Source: an uncultured Alkalilimnicola sp. | GTDB taxonomy: Bacteria; Pseudomonadota; Gammaproteobacteria; Nitrococcales; AK92 | DNA: 64,000 bases | Assembly: GCA_937951875.1 (NCBI GenBank) | Contig: CALGAN010000002.1 | Location: 62,001-126,000, forward strand | Direction: 5' to 3' | Shown here: piece by piece, positions 58,032-64,000 of the stretch | How positions within the stretch are numbered: the stretch's first letter is position 1 | How the letters are laid out: every line of letters starts with the position of its first letter | Program-made: the position numbers and the translations under genes | Notes under the pieces: generated by a model | What the model saw: only the letters and a program-made list of their open reading frames with translations | What the model was told of the DNA's origin: nothing | The model's database searches: none

Positions 58032-58625
58032 TCAGGTTCCGCGCAGCGCTTGCAGCAGGGCCCGCAACGCCTGACCGCGGTGGCTGAGACGATTCTTGGT
58101 CGAGGCGTCGAGTTCGGCGGCGGTCTTGCCCAGCGCCGGCAGGTAGAACAGCGGGTCGTAGCCGAACCCGCCGTCGCCGCGGGGCGCGGTCAGCACCAGC
58201 CCTTCCCAGCTGGCCTGGCAGATCAGCGGCGTGGGATCGGCGGCGTGGCGCATGTACACCATCACGCACTGATAGCGCCCGGTGCGCCGCTCCAGCGGCG
58301 CGTCGCCCAGCTCGGCCAGCAGGCGGGCGTTGTTGTCGGCGTCGCTGGCGCCGGGGCCGGCGAAGCGGGCCGAATAGATGCCGGGGGCGCCGTTGAGCAG
58401 ATCGACTTCGATGCCGGAGTCGTCGGCGATGGCCGGCAGGCCGGTGTGCTGGCAGGCGTGCCGGGCCTTGATGATGGCGTTCTCGACGAAGCTCAGGCCA
58501 GTTTCCTCCACCGGCGGCACGCCGAACGCCGATTGCGCCACCACCTCCAGGTCAGCGTCGGCCAGGATGGCCGCGACCTCGCGAACCTTGCCGGCGTTGT
58601 TGCTGGCGAACACTACCTTGCGCAT
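58032..58625 (-). CDS. rdgB: dITP/XTP pyrophosphatase (RdgB/HAM1)
   Basis: A 197-residue nucleotide-pool sanitiser that hydrolyses dITP and XTP. MRKVVFASNNAGKVREVAAI opens the family; SFVENAIIKARHA, GLPAIADDSGIEVDLLNGAP, GIYSARFAG, GDGGFGYDPLFYLP and KNRLSHRGQALRAL are all present. ATG 58625 gives the exact E. coli length; a GTG at 58634 overlaps the rph stop and is an alternative. Confidence 0.95.
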   Translation of the reverse strand: MRKVVFASNNAGKVREVAAILADADLEVVAQSAFGVPPVEETGLSFVENAIIKARHACQHTGLPAIADDSGIEVDLLNGAPGIYSARFAGPGASDADNNARLLAELGDAPLERRTGRYQCVMVYMRHAADPTPLICQASWEGLVLTAPRGDGGFGYDPLFYLPALGKTAAELDASTKNRLSHRGQALRALLQALRGT

Positions 58626-58630
58626 CGCCG

Positions 58631-59350
<720 letters not shown>

Positions 59351-59483
59351 AGTGGGTCCTTGTCCGCTCGTGAGGGCAGGCAAGCCTAGCACAACCGTCC
59401 GCGCCGGGGCGCGAATCCGGTTTTTTCGCTCCGGCATAATGCGTAAGATGGCGCCTTTCTTCAGCCAACCCGAGGGCAGGCAG

Positions 59484-60347
59484 ATGCTACGCAGCATGAC
59501 CGCCTATGACCGCAAGGAGCGCCAGGGCGACTGGGGTCGCCTGACCTGGGAGCTGCGCTCCATCAACCACCGGTTCCTGGATGTGTACCTGCGTATGCCC
59601 GAGGAGCTGCGGCAGCTGGAACCGGCCGTGCGCGAACGTCTGGCCGCGCGGCTCAGCCGCGGCAAGGTCGAGTGCTCGCTGCGCTTCCAATCGGCCGCCG
59701 GCGGCGCCGGTTTCGAGGTCGACTGGCAGTACACCGAACAGCTGGTGTCGGCGTGCGAGGCACTGGCGCAGCGGCTGCCCGCCGCGGCCCCGGTCAGCCC
59801 GCTCGATCTGCTGCGCATGCCCGGCGTGCTCAAGGAACCGGAGCAGGATCTGGAGTCGGTGTCCCAGGCGGCGCTGGAGCTGCTGGATGAGGCCATCGAC
59901 GGCCTGATCGACAGCCGCGCGCGCGAGGGCGCGCGCCTGGCCGAGCTGATCGCCGAACGCGCCAGGCGCATCGGCGAGCTGGCGGTCGAGGTGCGCTCCC
60001 GTCGGCGGGAGGTCAATGCCCAGATCCGCGAGAAGCTGATCAATCGGCTCAAGGAGCTGGAGTTGAACGCCGATCCGGGGCGGGTCGAGCAGGAGCTGGT
60101 CATGGTGGCGCAGCGCATGGACGTGGAGGAAGAGCTGGAGCGGCTGCAGACCCATGTCGACGAGGTGCTGCGGGTGTTGAAGCGGTCGGAGCCGGTCGGG
60201 CGCCGCCTGGATTTCCTGATGCAGGAGCTCAATCGCGAGGCCAATACCTTGTCCTCGAAATCGGCCGACGCCGCCACTACTGCCGCCGCGGTGGAGATGA
60301 AGGTGTTGATCGAGCAGATGCGCGAGCAGGTTCAGAACATCGAGTGA
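59484..60347 (+). CDS. yicC: YicC/YloC family endoribonuclease
   Basis: A 287-residue protein. It opens LRSMTAYDRKERQGDWGRLT and continues ELRSINHRFLDVYLRMPEEL, RVEQELVMVAQRMDVEEELE and GRRLDFLMQELNREANTLSS, the diagnostic end of the family. YicC-type proteins are reported to be endoribonucleases involved in RNA turnover. Start ATG 59484 lies in the conserved context; upstream frame is shadow of rph. gmk follows 27 bp later. Confidence 0.93.
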   Translation: MLRSMTAYDRKERQGDWGRLTWELRSINHRFLDVYLRMPEELRQLEPAVRERLAARLSRGKVECSLRFQSAAGGAGFEVDWQYTEQLVSACEALAQRLPAAAPVSPLDLLRMPGVLKEPEQDLESVSQAALELLDEAIDGLIDSRAREGARLAELIAERARRIGELAVEVRSRRREVNAQIREKLINRLKELELNADPGRVEQELVMVAQRMDVEEELERLQTHVDEVLRVLKRSEPVGRRLDFLMQELNREANTLSSKSADAATTAAAVEMKVLIEQMREQVQNIE

Positions 60348-60374
60348 GTCAGCGCGGCGGCTGCAGGATTTGTC

Positions 60375-60986
60375 ATGAGCGGAACGCTTTACATCATTTC
60401 GGCGCCATCCGGAGCCGGTAAGACCAGTCTGGTGGACGCCCTGGTGAGGGCCGTTCCCGACCTGCGCGTGTCGGTCTCCCATACTACCCGCGCCATGCGA
60501 CCCGGCGAGGTGGACGGCGTCCACTATCATTTCGTCGATCAGGAGCGGTTCGCGGCGATGGTGGCCGAGGGCGCCTTCCTTGAGCACGCGCGCGTGTTCG
60601 GTAATCTGTATGGCACCAGCCGCGACCAGGTGCTCCGCTCGCTCGAGGCCGATATCGACGTCATCCTCGAGATCGACTGGCAGGGCGCGCGCCAGGTGCG
60701 GCGAGCCATGCCGGACGCGGTGTCGGTGTTCGTGCTGCCGCCCTCGCGCGAGGAACTGGAGCGGCGGCTGCGCGGTCGTAATCAGGATAGCGACGAGGTC
60801 ATCGCCAGGCGCATGCAGGAGGCGGTCAACGAGATGTCGCACTTTGACGAGTACGACTATCTCATCGTTAATGAGGTGTTCGAGCACGCCCTGGCCGATC
60901 TGCATGCGCTGGTGCGGGCGCGTCGCCTGCGGCGCGAGGCGCAGGTCAAGCGGCTGAAGCAGCGTATCGACGACCTGCTCGGCTGA
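60375..60986 (+). CDS. gmk: Guanylate kinase
   Basis: A 203-residue kinase converting GMP to GDP. P-loop LYIISAPSGAGKTSLVDALV, GMP-binding SVSHTTRAMRPGEVDGVHYH, FGNLYGTSRDQV and the DVILEIDWQGARQVRR strand; lid SREELERRLRGRNQDSDEVI. It is in the yicC-gmk-rpoZ-spoT order, which links guanine nucleotides with (p)ppGpp. Confidence 0.96.
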   Translation: MSGTLYIISAPSGAGKTSLVDALVRAVPDLRVSVSHTTRAMRPGEVDGVHYHFVDQERFAAMVAEGAFLEHARVFGNLYGTSRDQVLRSLEADIDVILEIDWQGARQVRRAMPDAVSVFVLPPSREELERRLRGRNQDSDEVIARRMQEAVNEMSHFDEYDYLIVNEVFEHALADLHALVRARRLRREAQVKRLKQRIDDLLG

Positions 60987-61088
60987 CCGCCGTCGTCAGG
61001 CGCTGCGGGATTGCGCACTTCCGGTAGCGCCCCGATGCGTCTAGAATCGATGAATTGACCCCGAAATTCGTGTTGGAGATGTAGTTAT

Positions 61089-61367
61089 ATGGCACGTGTG
61101 ACCGTGGAAGACTGCCTCGGCAACGTGGCGAACCGCTTCGAGCTGGTTCTGGTCGCGTCCAAGCGCGCCCGGCAGATTGCCAACGGGGCCGAGCCGTTCG
61201 TACCGTGGGAAAACGACAAGCCGACCGTGGTGGCGCTGCGCGAGATCGCCGCCGGCTTCGTCAACCGCCAGCTCGAGGAGCCGCTGGACGAAGGCGTTTC
61301 TGAGCAGGTGATCGGTGAAGACCCTGTCGAGGGCGTGCCGCCCCTCGGTGAGTCGGAACAACCGTAA
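61089..61367 (+). CDS. rpoZ: RNA polymerase omega subunit
   Basis: A 92-residue subunit: MARVTVEDCLGNVANRFELV, LVASKRARQIANGAEP, DKPTVVALREIAAGFV. The N-terminal MAR motif, which with beta-prime forms ppGpp site 1 in proteobacteria, is intact. The C-terminal tail is acidic and Pro-rich. 13 bp before spoT. Confidence 0.96.
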   Translation: MARVTVEDCLGNVANRFELVLVASKRARQIANGAEPFVPWENDKPTVVALREIAAGFVNRQLEEPLDEGVSEQVIGEDPVEGVPPLGESEQP

Positions 61368-61380
61368 GCTCCAGGTTCCT

Positions 61381-63549
61381 ATGGGACGCGTCGAGCCGGT
61401 TATTCCCGACGACAGCGTCGCGACGGATCCCGCCCGCAAAGCGAGCGAGCTTTGCTCGCTGCTGGACAGCTACATCGAGCCGAAGCAGGTACAACAGGTA
61501 TACCTGGCGTACCGCTTCGGCGCCGAAGCCCATGCCGGTCAGCGCCGGCTGTCGGGCGAGCCGTACATCACCCATCCGCTGGCGGTCGCCAAGATCCTGG
61601 CGGAAATGCGGATGGACTACCAGAGCATCACCGCCGCCATCCTGCACGACGTCATCGAGGACACTCCGACCGCCAAGGAACAGATCGCCAAGATGTTCGG
61701 CGAGGAGGTGGCGGAGTTGGTCGACGGGGTGAGCAAGCTCACCCAGATCGATTTCAAATCCAAGGCCGAGGCGCAGGCGGAGAACTTCCGCAAGATGGTG
61801 CTCGCGATGTCCAAGGACATCCGGGTGATCCTCATCAAGCTCGCCGACCGGCTGCACAACATGCGCACCATCTGGGTGATGCCGCCGCAGAAGCGTCACC
61901 GCATCGCCCGCGAGACGTTGGAAATCTACGCTCCCATCGCCCAGCGCCTGGGCATGAACAGCATGCGCGTGGAGCTGGAGGATCTCGGCTTCGCCGCGCT
62001 CTACCCGATGCGCTACCGGGTGCTCAAGGAAAAGCTGCGGCGCCAACGCGGCAGTCGCGGCGCGCTGATCGAGCAGGTCAAGCGCACCATCGAGGAGCGG
62101 CTGGCCGAGGCCGGCGTGGAAGCCACCGTGATCGGCCGCGAGAAGCATCTCTGGAGCATCTACCAGAAGATGCGCGCCAAGAATCAGGACTTCCAGGACA
62201 TCTTCGACGTCTACGGCTTCCGGGTCATCGTCTCCGACGTCGACACCTGCTACCGGGTGCTCGGCCTGCTGCACAGCCTCTACAAGCCCAAGCCCGGCCG
62301 CATCAAGGACTACATCGCCATTCCCAAGGCCAACGGCTATCAATCGCTGCACACCAGCCTGATCGGGCCGCGGCGCATGCGCATCGAGGCGCAGGTGCGC
62401 ACGGTCGAGATGGACAAGATGGCCGAGAACGGCATCGCCGCGCACTGGATGTACAAGGAAAACGAGGCGGTCAGCAACACCGCCCAGATGCGCGCGCGCG
62501 AGTGGATTCGCGGCCTGCTGGAGATGCAGCGCAGCACCGGCAATCCGCTGGAGTTCATCGAGAACGTCAAGATCGATCTGCAGCCCGACGAGGTGTACGT
62601 GTTCACCCCGAAGGGCGACATCATGAAGCTGCCGCGCGGCGCCACCGTCATCGACTTCGCCTACGCCGTGCACTCCGACGTCGGCGACGGCTGCATCGCC
62701 GCCATGGTCGATCACCGCCTCACCCCGCTGCGTACCGTGCTCTCCACTGGCCAGACCGTGGAAATCATCACCGCGCCGGGCGCGCGGCCCAACCCGGCTT
62801 GGCTGGACTTCGTGGTGACCGCGCGGGCGCGCGCCGCCATCCGCCAAAGCCTCAAGCGGCTGCGCGGCGAAGCCGCCGTGTCGCTGGGGCGGCGTCTGTT
62901 GGAGCAATCGCTGGCGGCGCTATCGCTGTCGCTGGATCAGCTCAGCGACGAGCAGCTCAAGCCGGTGCTGGCCAGCCTGGGGGTGAGCGATCTCAACGCG
63001 CTGCTGGAGGAAATCGGCCTGGGCCAGCGCATGCCCTGGCTGGTGGCGCAGCGGCTGTCGGGAGTCAGCGCGGACGCGGTCACGGCGGACGCCGCCCGCG
63101 CCAATCAGAAGCTGATGATTCGCGGCACCGAGGGGGCGGTGGTCACCTTCGGCCGCTGCTGTCATCCGATCCCGGGCGATCCCATCGTCGGCTTCGCCAG
63201 CGCTGGCCGCGGCGTGGTGATCCACCACCGGGACTGTCCCAACATCAAGGAATACCGCAATCAGCCCGACCGCTGGGTCGATGTCCAGTGGGACGACGCG
63301 GTCCAGGGCGAGTTCCCGGTGGTGATCGCGGTGGACGTGGTCAACAAGCGCGGCGTGCTGGCCGAGCTGGCGTCCACCATCGCCGACTGCGACAGCAATA
63401 TCGATCAGGTGCAGGTGGGCGAGCGCGAAGGCATGGTGACCACCATCCGCTTCACCATCACCGTGCGCGACCGCGTGCACCTGGCGCGCGTGATGCGCCG
63501 CTTGCGCGTCCTCAGCAGCGTCGTCAAGATCACCCGGCGCCGCGCGTAG
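61381..63549 (+). CDS. spoT: Bifunctional (p)ppGpp synthase/hydrolase SpoT
   Basis: A 722-residue RelA/SpoT homologue with all domains: HD hydrolase (PYITHPLAVAKILAEMRMDY, AAILHDVIEDTPTAKEQ, KLADRLHNMRTIWVMPPQKR) intact, so hydrolysis should work; synthetase (REKHLWSIYQKMRAKNQDF, DVYGFRVIVSDVDTCYRVLG, YIAIPKANGYQSLHTSLIGP); TGS (VYVFTPKGDIMKLPRGATVI); helical and zinc-finger-like region with CCHPIPGD; and C-terminal ACT (VVIAVDVVNKRGVLAELAST). The intact HD and the place after rpoZ mark it as SpoT and not RelA. Confidence 0.96.
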   Translation: MGRVEPVIPDDSVATDPARKASELCSLLDSYIEPKQVQQVYLAYRFGAEAHAGQRRLSGEPYITHPLAVAKILAEMRMDYQSITAAILHDVIEDTPTAKEQIAKMFGEEVAELVDGVSKLTQIDFKSKAEAQAENFRKMVLAMSKDIRVILIKLADRLHNMRTIWVMPPQKRHRIARETLEIYAPIAQRLGMNSMRVELEDLGFAALYPMRYRVLKEKLRRQRGSRGALIEQVKRTIEERLAEAGVEATVIGREKHLWSIYQKMRAKNQDFQDIFDVYGFRVIVSDVDTCYRVLGLLHSLYKPKPGRIKDYIAIPKANGYQSLHTSLIGPRRMRIEAQVRTVEMDKMAENGIAAHWMYKENEAVSNTAQMRAREWIRGLLEMQRSTGNPLEFIENVKIDLQPDEVYVFTPKGDIMKLPRGATVIDFAYAVHSDVGDGCIAAMVDHRLTPLRTVLSTGQTVEIITAPGARPNPAWLDFVVTARARAAIRQSLKRLRGEAAVSLGRRLLEQSLAALSLSLDQLSDEQLKPVLASLGVSDLNALLEEIGLGQRMPWLVAQRLSGVSADAVTADAARANQKLMIRGTEGAVVTFGRCCHPIPGDPIVGFASAGRGVVIHHRDCPNIKEYRNQPDRWVDVQWDDAVQGEFPVVIAVDVVNKRGVLAELASTIADCDSNIDQVQVGEREGMVTTIRFTITVRDRVHLARVMRRLRVLSSVVKITRRRA

Positions 63550-63571
63550 CCGGGCTCGTGCGCCGCCCTCG

Positions 63572-63591
63572 CCGCGGCCGTTCGGCCGCGG
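63572..63591. other. Hairpin between spoT and ridA
   Basis: CCGCGGCCG / CGGCCGCGG, 9 bp with a 2-base loop, in the 81-bp spacer. No U-tract; it may stabilise or punctuate the message. Confidence 0.4.
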
Positions 63592-63630
63592 GCGTCCATA
63601 TAACCCATTGGTTAACGAAGGAGTCCACGC

Positions 63631-64000
63631 ATGGCCCGTGAGGTCGTCACCACCGATCAGGCGCCGCAAGCCATCGGCACCTACTCTCAGGCGATCAAGG
63701 TCGGCAACACCGTTTACCTGTCCGGCCAGATTCCGCTGGATCCGGCCACCATGAACCTGGTCGAGGGCGGCATCGAGGCGCAGATCCGGCGCGTGTTCGA
63801 CAATCTCCAGGCCGTGTGCCGGGCCGCCGGCGGTAGCCTACAGGACATCGTCAAGCTCAACGTGTTCCTCACCGATCTCGGCCACTTCGCCACGGTCAAC
63901 GCCATCATGGCCGAGTATTTCCAGCAGCCGTACCCGGCCCGCGCCGCCATCGGCGTCGCCAGCCTGCCCCGGGGGGCGGTGGTGGAGATGGACGGCATCA
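63631..64000 (+). CDS. ridA: RidA family 2-iminobutanoate/2-iminopropanoate deaminase (3' partial)
   Basis: The first 123 codons are visible; the end is cut by the window (the family is about 126-130 residues). RidA hydrolyses reactive enamines/imines released by PLP enzymes such as threonine dehydratase. QAPQAIGTYSQAIKVGNTVY, LSGQIPLDPATMNLVEGGIE, VKLNVFLTDLGHFATVNAIM and YPARAAIGVASLPRGAVVEM with the substrate-binding Arg are present. AAGGAG lies six bases before the ATG. spoT-ridA adjacency is common in gammaproteobacteria. Confidence 0.94.
   Translation, partial: MAREVVTTDQAPQAIGTYSQAIKVGNTVYLSGQIPLDPATMNLVEGGIEAQIRRVFDNLQAVCRAAGGSLQDIVKLNVFLTDLGHFATVNAIMAEYFQQPYPARAAIGVASLPRGAVVEMDGI

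Overview
The window is a compact, GC-rich (about two thirds by eye) chromosomal segment of a gammaproteobacterium. The evidence is gene order: rdgB-rph / yicC-gmk-rpoZ-spoT-ridA, mrcA / pilMNOPQ-aroKB followed by gltBD-hemE, prkA-yeaH-spoVR, and glnK-amtB behind a sigma-54/NtrC promoter. Families such as DUF2894, TIGR02444, DUF3135 and a DNAJ-related protein fit a Pseudomonas- or Chromatiales-like lineage. The genus cannot be fixed from sequence alone. I see no rRNA, tRNA, insertion sequence, prophage or CRISPR; this is core, mostly housekeeping DNA.

Layout. 0-8 kb: end of an OmpA-like gene with DUF2894, ubiK, nitrogen sensing and ammonium uptake (glnK-amtB), polyamine synthesis (speE, speA) and a hydroxyacid-dehydrogenase-type reductase. 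8-13.3 kb: PagL-like outer-membrane enzyme, SPOR protein, priA, a 347-bp gap with three consensus DnaA boxes, a J-domain protein. 13.3-19.6 kb: pntAB, HNH nuclease, and an EamA transporter preceded by what looks like a tryptophan-type leader-peptide attenuator, then a hexapeptide acyltransferase. 19.6-24.5 kb: prkA-yeaH-spoVR stress operon. 24.5-33.6 kb: outer-membrane barrels, a SpoIIIAA/Ycf45-like R3H ATPase, a mini Rossmann protein, aroE, phosphate transport (pit plus DUF47), hemB, a Nudix enzyme and hemE. 33.6-50.9 kb: gltD-gltB, dgt-aroB-aroK, the type IV pilus assembly operon pilMNOPQ, mrcA and a nucleotidyltransferase-like gene. 51-64 kb: gltA, rpmE2, DUF3135, rimO, a Ycf46-like AAA ATPase, sirB-like, hemW-rdgB-rph, yicC, gmk, rpoZ, spoT and ridA (cut by the window end).

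Functional links. glnK-amtB and gltBD handle ammonium entry and assimilation; aroE, aroK and aroB belong to the shikimate route; hemB and hemE are haem genes; pilMNOPQ forms the pilus alignment and secretin complex beside the cell-wall synthase mrcA; gmk, rpoZ and spoT link GTP supply, RNA polymerase and (p)ppGpp.

Most unusual signals: (1) a 27-codon leader ORF with tandem Trp codons and mutually exclusive hairpins 5' of the EamA gene; (2) the DnaA-box cluster between priA and the J-domain gene; (3) perfect GC hairpins, mostly without U-tracts, at 7 of 11 convergent gene junctions; (4) several proteins with altered key residues (PagL-like Glu to Asp, nucleotidyltransferase DxN, Rossmann protein without GxGxxG). 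Long reading frames antisense to speA, amtB and gltBD are codon-bias shadows and are not annotated.
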